Notes: generated from the sequence alone by a model not told the origin. A stretch of DNA of 10,232 nucleotides from an uncultured Novosphingobium sp. (GCA_937860195.1 CALMBN010000106.1:1-10232); one strand, 5' to 3'. Numbered from the stretch's first letter, positions 1 through 6,560 are shown. Translations and numbers: made by a program.

Positions 1-1
1 T

Positions 2-223
2 CCGGTCAACGGCGGCCTGATGTCGGACGGCCCCAACCGAACCTTGTTCTTCGAACGACTGGGACACTACGTTGCCAGGATTGTCAAAGGTGTCCGGGCG
101 GATGAGCTTCCTGTTGAACAACCGACCCATTTTGAATTCGTCGTCAATGTGACGGCAGCGAAAGCGCTGGGAATCAGGTTCCAGCACAGTGTGTTGACGC
201 GGGCGGATGAGGTGATCGAATAG
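2..223 (+). CDS. ABC transporter substrate-binding protein, C-terminal end (partial, runs off left edge)
   Basis: An open frame enters from the left edge and stops with TAG at 221-223. The last residues resemble the C-terminus of the ABC_sub_bind family (periplasmic binding proteins of putative amino-acid-type ABC importers). Typical family features seen here are a GGLMSxGPN stretch near the start, a 'YVARIVKG' helix, 'ADELPVEQPTHFEFVVN', 'AKALGI', and an ending 'LTRADEVIE' just before the stop. I read it as the true end of such a protein rather than a 67-residue gene starting at the ATG at 20, because the family-like sequence already begins upstream of that ATG. It is the only plus-strand coding sequence in the window. 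It may be intact to the left or another remnant. The family is abundant in Rhizobiales and Betaproteobacteria and less typical of sphingomonads, which hints at foreign origin (inference). Family assignment is from memory of conserved motifs. Confidence 0.72.
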   Translation, partial: PVNGGLMSDGPNRTLFFERLGHYVARIVKGVRADELPVEQPTHFEFVVNVTAAKALGIRFQHSVLTRADEVIE

Positions 224-566
224 CACACTCGTGAGCCGCGGCTTGCCCATAGGTGATCACCAGCAGGCACGCCAGCACCACCAGAACGAACGGCAGCAGG
301 TGCGTGACGATGCGGTCCAGCGATATTCGCGCCACGGTGCAGGCCGCGAGCAGGTCGACGCCGAACGGTTTTTTCGTGAGCGCGCGCACGCGGCGCATTT
401 GGTCGCGGATCTCAGTGGGGCTGCGGCCGGCCATGCCGAGCGTGCCGAAGCCGCCGGCCTCCGACACTGCGGCGCAGAGTTCGGCATAGGAGACGCCGCC
501 CATGCCGGCGAGCAGGATCGGGTGGGCGATGCCCAGCATGTCGCAAATGGGCGTGCGGATGGTCAT
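174..566 (-). pseudogene. Nitronate monooxygenase, truncated after about 75 codons (chimeric ORF)
   Basis: The ORF encodes 130 residues, but only residues 1-75 (566 down to about 342) look like a nitronate monooxygenase / 2-nitropropane dioxygenase flavoprotein. They contain 'HPILLAGMGGVSYAEL', 'AVSEAGGFGTLGM' (the start of the FMN-binding TIM barrel), and 'PFGVDLLAA'. Full-length members have over 300 residues, with the catalytic histidine and most of the FMN site further on, so this product cannot be an active enzyme. Residues 77-106 are a DctM-like membrane segment, and residues 107-130 are read antisense to the ABC protein end. The ATG lies 13 nt after the histidine kinase stop, so the gene was probably the last member of the same operon. 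A weak AAGG precedes the start. The N-terminal part shows no decay (no stops, good conservation), which suggests a recent break or an assembly chimera. Confidence 0.8.
249..338 (-). pseudogene. Remnant of a TRAP transporter large permease (DctM) C-terminus
   Basis: Thirty codons, in frame with the nitronate monooxygenase fragment upstream, read 'TVARISLDRIVTHLLPF' and continue with a hydrophobic segment ending 'CLLVITY'. This matches the pattern of the last transmembrane helix of DctM-type TRAP permeases, which usually ends in an ITYVPAL-like motif followed by a short tail. Here homology stops exactly after ITY and the frame continues into unrelated antisense sequence, so both ends of the original gene are missing. 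A short membrane segment is weak evidence on its own. The call rests on the residue pattern, including the polar 'ISLDRI' stretch before the helix, and on the abrupt change from the soluble flavoenzyme sequence before it. It could be another membrane protein tail. Confidence 0.5.
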
Positions 567-579
567 GGGGTGTTTGCCT

Positions 580-1740
580 TTATCCGGTCAGCGCCGGTCG
601 CTTGTCCGCCGCCAGCACCGAAGCGGCCTGTTCGCGGCGTTCAAAGGGGATCTCGATCAGCACGGCAAACCCGCCCTCTGGGGGGTCCATCGTTTCGAAA
701 CGATGCTCATCGCCATAAGCCTGGGCCAATCGGTCGCGAATGTTCGCAAGGCCCACGCCAGTCGAAACCTGTTCGCCGCCGTCGAATGTCACGCCGGTCA
801 ACCTGTTGTTCGAACCGCCCGATTGCAACCCGGGGCCGGTGTCAGAGACGGTGATGCGAAGGTTTGGCCCGATGAGCTGCGCTGCGATGGTAATTTCGGC
901 ACCAGATTCCTGCGGGCTCACGGCATATTTGATCGCGTTTTCGACCAATGGCTGGAGCAGCAGCGAGGGCAGCAAAGCGGCTGTGACATCCGGTTCGATC
1001 TGGAAACTGGTCCGCAGCCGCTCTTCAAACCGCATCCGTTCGATTTCAAGATAGAGCTTCAGCGTCTCCACCTCTTGCGCCACGGTCACCCGCCCGGTCG
1101 GTTCATTGACCAGCGTATAGCGCAGGAACGAGCTGAGCCGGCTGAGCATCGCATTGGCTGGTTCGGTCTGCTTGAGCAGCACCAGGGTCGAGATCGAATT
1201 GAGCGTGTTGAACAGAAAATGCGGGTTGAGCTGATAGCGCAGCATGGCGAGCTGCGCGCTGGTCGCCTGATTTTCCAGCTGGATCAGCTGATCATTCTGT
1301 TCTTCGATCTGGAGGAAGAAGTTGATCATGTAATACAGCGCTGACCAGGCCAGCATCAATGTCGCATCGAAATAGAACAGGCTGATGAAACGCTGGGCAA
1401 AGCCTGTTCCCGAAGCGCCCTGATACAATCCGTTTACCCAGGCATCGACAAAGGCATAGAGCGCCACGGCGAAGGGCAATATCAACGCAGTCACTCCCCA
1501 GGTAATCAAGGGGCGGCGGTTGATCAGCTGGCGATAGGTCACCGAAAGGATCAGAGTGATCGAAATCCCGGTGATCGTCGAAATCAGGACCAGCACCAGA
1601 TAGGACAGCGGTTGGCCATTGGCGAGGCCCGAGGCCGCGCGCAGCAGCATCGCCCCGCCCCAGCCCGCCGCCTGCAACCGCCAGAACGCGCGGTTCTTGT
1701 TGGCGAAGAACGGGATCGGACGGAACGGCAGAACGGCCAT
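580..1740 (-). CDS. LytS/YehU-type membrane sensor histidine kinase
   Basis: A 386-residue inner-membrane histidine kinase of the His_kinase (PF06580) class, which normally phosphorylates a LytTR-type response regulator. The N-terminal ~145 residues hold several hydrophobic segments (about residues 45-70, 78-98 and 118-142), giving a multi-pass sensor region without a recognisable ligand domain. A short coiled-coil-like linker (about 145-165) precedes the phospho-acceptor motif 'NPHFLFNTLNSI', with His at residue 174. The ATPase domain follows, with the N-box 'PLVENAIKYA' (Asn 268), 'DTGPGL' (Asp 300), and 'STGVGLANIRDRL'. I chose the ATG at 1740 over one 11 codons upstream because TAAGGACGG sits at ideal distance before it and because this start clears the preceding gene. 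It is 42 nt after the dsbA-like gene. The expected partner regulator is not adjacent; a broken nitronate monooxygenase occupies the downstream place. The signal sensed is unknown. Confidence 0.92.
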   Translation of the reverse strand: MAVLPFRPIPFFANKNRAFWRLQAAGWGGAMLLRAASGLANGQPLSYLVLVLISTITGISITLILSVTYRQLINRRPLITWGVTALILPFAVALYAFVDAWVNGLYQGASGTGFAQRFISLFYFDATLMLAWSALYYMINFFLQIEEQNDQLIQLENQATSAQLAMLRYQLNPHFLFNTLNSISTLVLLKQTEPANAMLSRLSSFLRYTLVNEPTGRVTVAQEVETLKLYLEIERMRFEERLRTSFQIEPDVTAALLPSLLLQPLVENAIKYAVSPQESGAEITIAAQLIGPNLRITVSDTGPGLQSGGSNNRLTGVTFDGGEQVSTGVGLANIRDRLAQAYGDEHRFETMDPPEGGFAVLIEIPFERREQAASVLAADKRPALTG

Positions 1741-1782
1741 GAGCCCGTCCTTAGCAGTTTTTTGAGAGAGCAAAGAGGGGAT

Positions 1783-2520
1783 TTACTTGCCCCTCGTTGC
1801 GCTGATCGCTTTGCTCAGCGCGTCCTTGCCGACCGCACCGGCCAGCAATTGATCGCCGACCACCCAGCTGGGTGTCCCATCGATCCCGAGCTGGCGGGCC
1901 ATATCGAGATTGCTGGAGAGTTCTGCTGCGACCCTAGGGTCCTTGATGAAGGCCCGGGCCCGGTCCAGATCAAGCCCGGCGGCGGTTGCGGCGGTTTCAA
2001 TGCTGGCGGGATCGGTGCGGCCAGCTGCGAACATCGCCTTGTGAAAAGCCGGATACTTGCCCTGTTCGGCGGCGGCGAGGCCCCAGCGGGCAGCATCGGC
2101 ACTGGTTGGCGCAATAATCGGCAGCTCGCGAATGACCACTTTCAGATTGGGATCGGCGGCCACCAGGGCTTCGACATCGCGCACGCTCTGGCGGCAATAG
2201 CCGCAGGCGAAATCGGTGAACTCGACCAGCACGGTCGTGCCATCGGGATTGCCCAGAACCGCACCGGGAAAGGCCACTTCCAGCTTGTCACCGGCGCTCG
2301 CCAGTTGCTGCCCGGTTTCCTTGTCGCGCAAGTTCTCCATCGCTTCAGGCAGGATTTCCGGATGGGTCAGGATGTAATCCTTGACGACGCCTTCGACCGC
2401 AGCCTTGTCCATCCCGCCGCCGCTGCGCGCCAGCGCATAGCCGCCTGCGGCCCCGGCGATCAGCAAGGCCAGGCCCGAGAGGGCAAGTGGAACGGACATG
2501 CGCGATAGGGGGTTTGCCAT
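1783..2520 (-). CDS. DsbA-family (ScsC-like) thiol-disulfide protein, membrane anchored
   Basis: A 245-residue protein expected to form or isomerise disulfide bonds in the periplasm. An N-terminal hydrophobic stretch (about residues 9-31, ending 'GGYALARSGGG') looks like a signal anchor. It is followed by a helical segment 'VVKDYILTHPEILPEAM' (about 45-61) typical of the ScsC N-terminal oligomerisation region found in Com1/ScsC-like DsbA proteins. The thioredoxin-fold domain carries the active-site motif C106-G-Y-C109 in 'FTDFACGYCR', a helical insertion, and the cis-proline loop 'GTPSW' (Pro 217). All catalytic residues are present. The reading frame is open further upstream, but those residues overlap the M48 protease gene and look like shadow sequence. 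The ATG at 2520 lies 10 nt after the protease stop and begins the membrane anchor. The ribosome binding site is weak, suggesting translational coupling. Whether it acts as oxidase or isomerase cannot be told from sequence. Confidence 0.93.
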   Translation of the reverse strand: MANPLSRMSVPLALSGLALLIAGAAGGYALARSGGGMDKAAVEGVVKDYILTHPEILPEAMENLRDKETGQQLASAGDKLEVAFPGAVLGNPDGTTVLVEFTDFACGYCRQSVRDVEALVAADPNLKVVIRELPIIAPTSADAARWGLAAAEQGKYPAFHKAMFAAGRTDPASIETAATAAGLDLDRARAFIKDPRVAAELSSNLDMARQLGIDGTPSWVVGDQLLAGAVGKDALSKAISATRGK

Positions 2521-2530
2521 GCCGGCAGCG

Positions 2531-3895
2531 CTACCTGCGTTTCTTCTGCTGTTCAATCTCGCTGCGCGCCTGCATCGCGATGTCGCCCGCACGAATCCAG
2601 TCGGGCGAGCCTTTGGGGAGGCCGGCTTGCGCCATCTCGGCGCTGCGTTGCGCTGCCGGGAAATTGTACTGGAGCGACTGCTGTTCGGCGCTGGCCAATT
2701 GCGCACGCGGGATATCGCCCTTTTTTCCGTAGATCACACCCAATTGGTACCACGCGAACGGATTCTCCCGGTCAAGCGAAACGGCAGCCCGCAGCACCCG
2801 CTCAGCCTCATCAAGCTGGGCCGGGTCCTCGGTTGCAACCAATGCATGGCCAAAGGCCGTGGCGATTAGGGGGTGATAGTTTGACAGTTCGGTCGCCCGC
2901 CGCAGCGGGACGATGGCATCTTCCGGGCGGCCGGATTCGAGCAGGATCTGGCCTTTCAACTCAAGGAAATAGGGATCGTCGGGTGCGCCGGCCAGCAGCG
3001 CGTCAACCTCGGCCAAGGCCTTGTCCAGCCGGGCTTCCTTGTGCCAGGCATAGGCCCGGGCATAGCGCGCGGGCACCCCGGCCATCGTTTCCGGATAGAC
3101 CTGCAAGGTCCGCTGCGGCTCGGACATGAAGCCCAGCAGCTTGCCCTTGACCCGCTGAAACCGACCTTCCAGCGCCGCATCGGCAGCTGCGGTCCAGTTC
3201 GGGTCCTGCTCATAGGTGTCCTGCAGCGTGGTGATCCGGTCCGATGTCATCGGATGGGTCGAATAGAACTCACCATCGGCAGTTCTGGTATAGCCATAGC
3301 GCATTTCCAGGTTCTGGAGCCGTTTGAAGAACGTGATCGAGCCGCGACCCGAAAGGCCTGCGGCTGAGAGATATTTGGCCCCGGCCGCATCGGCGCTGGC
3401 CTCTTGCCCGCGGTTGAAGGCGAGGTATTTGCCCAGCGCGGCCTGCTGCCCGGCCATGATCACGCCGACCGCCGCATCGCCCGATCCCGCCGCAGCCGCC
3501 AGCCCGCCAAGGATCAGCGAGAGGATCGAGATGCCGGTCGCCTGCTTCGATCCGGCATCGCTGATGACGTGACCGCCGGTAATGTGGCCCAATTCGTGGG
3601 CGATCACGCCTTGAACCTCAAGCGCCGAGCCAGCCTCGTTGATCAGCCCGGCATGAATGTAGATCGCCTGTCCGCCCGCCACAAAGGCGTTGATCGAAGG
3701 ATCGCCGACCAGCACCACCACGACATTGCGCGGATCGAGCCCGGCGGCCCGCACCAGCGGGGTTGCCATGTCGCGAAACAGCATTTCGGTTTCTGCATCG
3801 CGCAGGATTGATTGCGCCATGGCTGGCTGGATGCTGAGCGTGAAGGTCAGCACCACCGCGAGGCAGCGGGCTAAAAAGCGATGGGCGGCGTGCAT
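2531..3895 (-). CDS. M48-family periplasmic metalloprotease with TPR repeats (BepA/YfgC-like)
   Basis: A 454-residue secreted zinc protease. Residues 1-27 are a classic signal peptide ending AMA before Gln 28. The M48 peptidase domain shows the zinc motif H100-E101-L-G-H104 in 'VIAHELGHITGGHV', the third ligand Glu 165 in 'NRGQEASADAAG', and the 'STHPMTSDRI' motif (about 212-221, His 214) conserved in this family. The C-terminal half (about residues 260-440) is built of TPR-like helical pairs, for instance 'ALAEVDALLAGAPDDPYF' and 'NPFAWYQLGVIYGKKGD'. This layout and length match BepA/YfgC, which in E. coli degrades or helps mature outer membrane proteins, including LptD assembly intermediates. 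The start is 11 nt after the hydrolase stop, and the signal peptide begins directly at this ATG. Its location beside a thiol-disulfide gene suits an envelope quality-control role. Exact orthology with BepA is inferred. Confidence 0.95.
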   Translation of the reverse strand: MHAAHRFLARCLAVVLTFTLSIQPAMAQSILRDAETEMLFRDMATPLVRAAGLDPRNVVVVLVGDPSINAFVAGGQAIYIHAGLINEAGSALEVQGVIAHELGHITGGHVISDAGSKQATGISILSLILGGLAAAAGSGDAAVGVIMAGQQAALGKYLAFNRGQEASADAAGAKYLSAAGLSGRGSITFFKRLQNLEMRYGYTRTADGEFYSTHPMTSDRITTLQDTYEQDPNWTAAADAALEGRFQRVKGKLLGFMSEPQRTLQVYPETMAGVPARYARAYAWHKEARLDKALAEVDALLAGAPDDPYFLELKGQILLESGRPEDAIVPLRRATELSNYHPLIATAFGHALVATEDPAQLDEAERVLRAAVSLDRENPFAWYQLGVIYGKKGDIPRAQLASAEQQSLQYNFPAAQRSAEMAQAGLPKGSPDWIRAGDIAMQARSEIEQQKKRR

Positions 3896-3906
3896 TGCGG
3901 AAATCT

Positions 3907-4854
3907 TTATTGGCCTTTCGCCTGAATGTCGCCTGAAGTTGCGCTATGTTTGGCCAGAAAGGCCAGCACCGGATCCAGCACCCGGCGGTCGCGGTCAAAC
4001 GGCGCAGCCAGCTTCATGATCGTACCGGAATGATCGACCCCGGACAAAATCACCGACTCGGTCGGCAAGCCCTTGGCGCTTAGCGCCTTGGCCAGAGCAA
4101 TCGAATTGCGCGGGCGGACGGTTGTATCGGCATCACCGCTCAGCAGCAGCATCGGCGGGGCATCGCGCCGGGCATAGTGGATCGGTTGGGTGATCGCTGG
4201 ATCGGACTCATGCCCAAAGGCGTTTCGGGCCGAATCGGACGTGAATGGAAAGAAATCGTATGGACCGGACAGGCCGATCACACCCTTGATGAAGCCTTCG
4301 GGCAAGCCCGCTCGCCCCAGCCATTGCCGTTCCAGCGCCAGCATCGCTGCGTTATAGGCGCCAGCCGAGTGCCCCATCACGACGACTCTGCCCGGATCGC
4401 CGCCGAATTCCGCGACATGGCTGTGGACCCAGACCATCGCCTGAGCGGAATCTTCCAGCATGTGCGGATAGATGCCATCGGGCCCAAGCCGATAGCCGAT
4501 TGTCACCACGACATAGCCAGCCCGCGCAAATCGCCGACCGACGAACCGGTAGTCTCCTGGCGTCCCCGAATGCCAGCCACCACCGTGGATGAAGACCACC
4601 ACCGGACGGGGTGCGGCTGCGGGCTGATCGGGGACGATCACCTCGACCTTGTGCGCTTCGAGCGGGCCATAGCGGCCATTGGCAAGGGCGATCCTGTAAC
4701 CGGTACTGCCGCCGAACTGGCGGTCGGCCCAATCGAGCAGCGCGACCGAATTGGTGCTGAGCGCATAGCGCCACAGCCCGAACCCGGCCGCTGCCAGCAA
4801 AGCCAGCGCAATCAGAGCCCAGCCTATCTTGGGAATCGCCTGCAGGCCTGTCAT
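3907..4854 (-). CDS. Membrane-anchored alpha/beta hydrolase (carboxylesterase-like)
   Basis: A 315-residue serine hydrolase of the BD-FAE / carboxylesterase type. An N-terminal hydrophobic helix (about residues 11-28) follows a short 'MTGLQAIPKIGW' and probably anchors the enzyme with its catalytic domain in the periplasm. The oxyanion-hole motif is 'FIHGGGW' (about 88-94), the nucleophile is Ser 163 in 'GHSAG', the acid is probably Asp 243 in 'GDADTTV', and the base His 275 in 'VDHSG', so the triad is complete. The substrate is not deducible; esters or acylated sugars are usual for the family. GGAGGGG stands at good distance before the ATG, the strongest ribosome binding site of this block. 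With the hairpin just upstream, this suggests it is the first gene of a new transcription unit that continues into the M48 protease 11 nt downstream. Confidence 0.92.
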   Translation of the reverse strand: MTGLQAIPKIGWALIALALLAAAGFGLWRYALSTNSVALLDWADRQFGGSTGYRIALANGRYGPLEAHKVEVIVPDQPAAAPRPVVVFIHGGGWHSGTPGDYRFVGRRFARAGYVVVTIGYRLGPDGIYPHMLEDSAQAMVWVHSHVAEFGGDPGRVVVMGHSAGAYNAAMLALERQWLGRAGLPEGFIKGVIGLSGPYDFFPFTSDSARNAFGHESDPAITQPIHYARRDAPPMLLLSGDADTTVRPRNSIALAKALSAKGLPTESVILSGVDHSGTIMKLAAPFDRDRRVLDPVLAFLAKHSATSGDIQAKGQ

Positions 4855-4880
4855 AGCCCCTCCCTAACCTGCAATGCGAA

Positions 4881-4910
4881 GGCGCGCCATGCCCCCCGAC
4901 ATGGCGCGCC
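4881..4910 (-). terminator. Perfect inverted repeat, probable transcription terminator
   Basis: The sequence GGCGCGCCATG (4881-4891) is repeated exactly as its reverse complement at 4900-4910, with an 8-base C-rich loop between. It starts 32 nt past the stop codon of the PAS protein gene and ends about 26 nt before the hydrolase start, the longest non-coding gap in that part of the window. No T-run follows on the minus strand, so if it terminates transcription it does so as a GC-rich hairpin without a clear U-tract, or with Rho. It could equally act as an mRNA stabilising hairpin or a protein binding site. Confidence 0.6.
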
Positions 4911-4942
4911 AGGCGCGGCCGATCCTGACTTGGACTTGGGAG

Positions 4943-6457
4943 TCAGCCGAGCAATTTCTTGGCTGCCTTCTCCAGCAGCGGAAGGTCATTCGCAACTTCA
5001 CCGAGCAGCACCACCTCACCCGAAGGCAGCCTGCGAGCGACGATCAGAGTGAACTCCGCGCCCTCGGCTGCCACCGCATCCAGCGGTTGATGATCGAGCT
5101 TGCGCAATTTTTTGGCGAGGCCGGTACGGAGCGTATCACGGACCGGGGCTGGGGTCGTGGTTTCGCCGCGCTTTACACGGCGCTCTTCACTCACCACGCC
5201 TTTGAGCCCGCCTGGGGCTGCTGCGAGATAGGCTGACAGCGCCCCCCGGGCCAGGCCGACCCGCTGGGCATGGCCCAGCGCTGTGGCATATTCGGCCAGT
5301 CGGGTTTTGTCATAATCGGCCCCGAACACCAGTTTGACCACCGGGGTCATCGGCGCGCGGTCCTGCACGGTCAGGCCTGAATCGGCGAGGAGTTCGGTGA
5401 ATTCTGCGGGCGCTTCAGCAGCAGCAAGCGAGAAGTCATAGGCCTTGCTGATTGCGGCATAGAGCGCCGAGCGCGTCCGGTCTTCTGATCCGAGCGCTGC
5501 CTCGGCCATTTCACGGGCCGAGGCGAGCCAATCGGCAAGGCCCATGTCGGCCGCTTCGGGCTCGGACTGGCCTTCATCAATCATCTGGGCAAAGCCTTCG
5601 AGTTCTAGCGGAGGCAAGCCTTCGTCAGCGCGGTGCATTGCGTATAGATCAAACGATGGGACCGGCACCTCGGCTTCGTCTTCTTCAAGCGCGGGGAATC
5701 CGGCGAATCGCGGGCTGGGCAGTTCGGTCTCGGCAGGATCGAATTCGGCCATGCCGGCCAGATCGAGCACATCGTCGCTTTCGGAACCGCTGTCATCAGC
5801 AGGGCCGTCGGCCCATTCGGTCAGCGGATCGTCGCGCCGCGATTCGACGGGATTGCCGCTATCGAGCGCGGTATCGACTTCGAGCAGCAGCTCTTCGGTG
5901 GTCGCCTGGTCGGCCAGTTCCTTCCAGTTGATCACGCCAAAAATGAAGTCGATCGTTTCGTCGTCGGACGAATAGGGCAGCAGAATTCCGCGATAGAGAA
6001 TCGTCCGGCCGCGCTGGTTGACGAATTCTGCCTCGAATCCGATCGGAGCCTGATTGGCCAGGATCTGCATGTAGTGATCGGTGATCCGCGACAATAGCGA
6101 ACGCGCCGGAACATCGGACAAGGCGTCGATCTGGTCGTCGGTGCCACATTCGGTCGCCAGCATATCACCGAGATAGCGGATCGCCGGGTTGTCGATCCCT
6201 TCGGAGAAGTCCAGCAGTACGCTGTATGGCCCGAAATCGGGGAGCTCGCCGGGGGAGAGATCTTCGATCGAGGGGAAATTGCGGTTGTCGAGCAGGCTCG
6301 CCCAATGGTTGTAGGCGCGCACCTGCATCCGGCGCTCGTCCTGCCCGATCGGGCTTGGCGGCGGCTCGCGTGGTCCTTCTTCCTCACTGAATTCGACCTC
6401 GGGCCAATCGTTGCCGCTTGCCCCGCTATCGAGATAGTTCCCGCGATAGGTATCCAT
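4943..6457 (-). CDS. PAS-domain-like protein with uncharacterised conserved C-terminal region
   Basis: A 504-residue cytoplasmic protein with no signal peptide or membrane segment. Residues about 45-180 resemble the alphaproteobacterial PAS_5-type domain: 'AYNHWASLLDNRNFPSIEDL', then 'GPYSVLLDF', 'IRYLGD', 'RSLLSRITDHYMQILANQAP', and a terminal strand pair 'RGILLPYSSDDETIDFIFGVINW'. Residues about 195-305 are a very acidic, low-complexity, probably disordered linker. Residues about 320-425 form an Ala-rich helical region ('YAAISKAYDFSLAAAEAP', 'TPVVKLVFGADYDKTRLAEY', 'GHAQRVGLARGALSAYL') that I do not recognise as a named domain. A basic stretch and a short beta-like tail follow. I chose the ATG at 6457 because AGGGA precedes it well. 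An in-frame ATG at 6505, with GGAAG before it, is a possible alternative. There is no catalytic output domain, so a sensing or scaffolding role is only inferred. Confidence 0.82.
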   Translation of the reverse strand: MDTYRGNYLDSGASGNDWPEVEFSEEEGPREPPPSPIGQDERRMQVRAYNHWASLLDNRNFPSIEDLSPGELPDFGPYSVLLDFSEGIDNPAIRYLGDMLATECGTDDQIDALSDVPARSLLSRITDHYMQILANQAPIGFEAEFVNQRGRTILYRGILLPYSSDDETIDFIFGVINWKELADQATTEELLLEVDTALDSGNPVESRRDDPLTEWADGPADDSGSESDDVLDLAGMAEFDPAETELPSPRFAGFPALEEDEAEVPVPSFDLYAMHRADEGLPPLELEGFAQMIDEGQSEPEAADMGLADWLASAREMAEAALGSEDRTRSALYAAISKAYDFSLAAAEAPAEFTELLADSGLTVQDRAPMTPVVKLVFGADYDKTRLAEYATALGHAQRVGLARGALSAYLAAAPGGLKGVVSEERRVKRGETTTPAPVRDTLRTGLAKKLRKLDHQPLDAVAAEGAEFTLIVARRLPSGEVVLLGEVANDLPLLEKAAKKLLG

Positions 6458-6507
6458 GTGAAGTCCCTGCCAAGTCCATTGTCTGAACTGGTTCTGGCGC
6501 AACATGG

Positions 6508-6522
6508 TAAACTTCCGGTTAA
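6508..6522 (-). promoter_or_regulatory. Candidate CtrA binding site upstream of the PAS gene
   Basis: On the minus strand the sequence reads TTAA-CCGGAAG-TTTA, one mismatch from the alphaproteobacterial CtrA consensus TTAA-N7-TTAA, and each half is followed by CC or C as in TTAACC half-sites. It lies about 50 nt before the chosen ATG at 6457 in the 103-nt gap after mmcB. With few TTAA words in this GC-rich window the placement is suggestive, but a single degenerate site is weak evidence. Confidence 0.35.
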
Positions 6523-6535
6523 GCCGCACCGGAAG
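6512..6535. repeat. 8-bp perfect inverted repeat in the mmcB-PAS gene gap
   Basis: CTTCCGGT (6512-6519) pairs with ACCGGAAG (6528-6535) around an 8-base loop. It lies 26 nt after the mmcB stop. On the minus strand it is followed by only a short T stretch (TTTACC), so it may be a weak terminator for mmcB, an operator, or a leader hairpin. It overlaps the CtrA-like site. Confidence 0.5.
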
Positions 6536-6560
6536 GATTTCAACTGCCGGAGCAGACCGG

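Noticed and set aside
231..854. Plus-strand frame across the mosaic region and kinase 3' end
   Set aside because: Arg/Gln/His-rich shadow sequence; it crosses the fragment junctions without any protein family signal.
502..1344. Plus-strand open frame of 280 codons opposite the histidine kinase
   Set aside because: Codon-shadow of a clear kinase gene in GC-rich DNA; the translation is rich in Arg, Gln and His and has no domain pattern.
1612..2508. Plus-strand open frame of 298 codons opposite the DsbA-like gene
   Set aside because: Shadow of a protein with intact CGYC and cis-Pro motifs; composition is typical of antisense frames.
2521..2706. Extended N-terminus of the DsbA-like protein
   Set aside because: The 62 extra residues are Arg/Ser/Ala-rich shadow sequence over the M48 protease 3' end and would precede the membrane anchor.
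4177..5052. Plus-strand open frame of 291 codons opposite the hydrolase and the inter-block hairpin
   Set aside because: It runs through an inverted repeat and two unrelated minus-strand genes; no recognisable protein features.
5266..5280. Palindrome-like CTGGGC-ATG-GCCCAG and a similar 15-mer near 9690
   Set aside because: Both lie in coding sequence, encode similar Ala-Leu-Gly-His stretches, and are explained by codon choice; no evidence of a repeat family.
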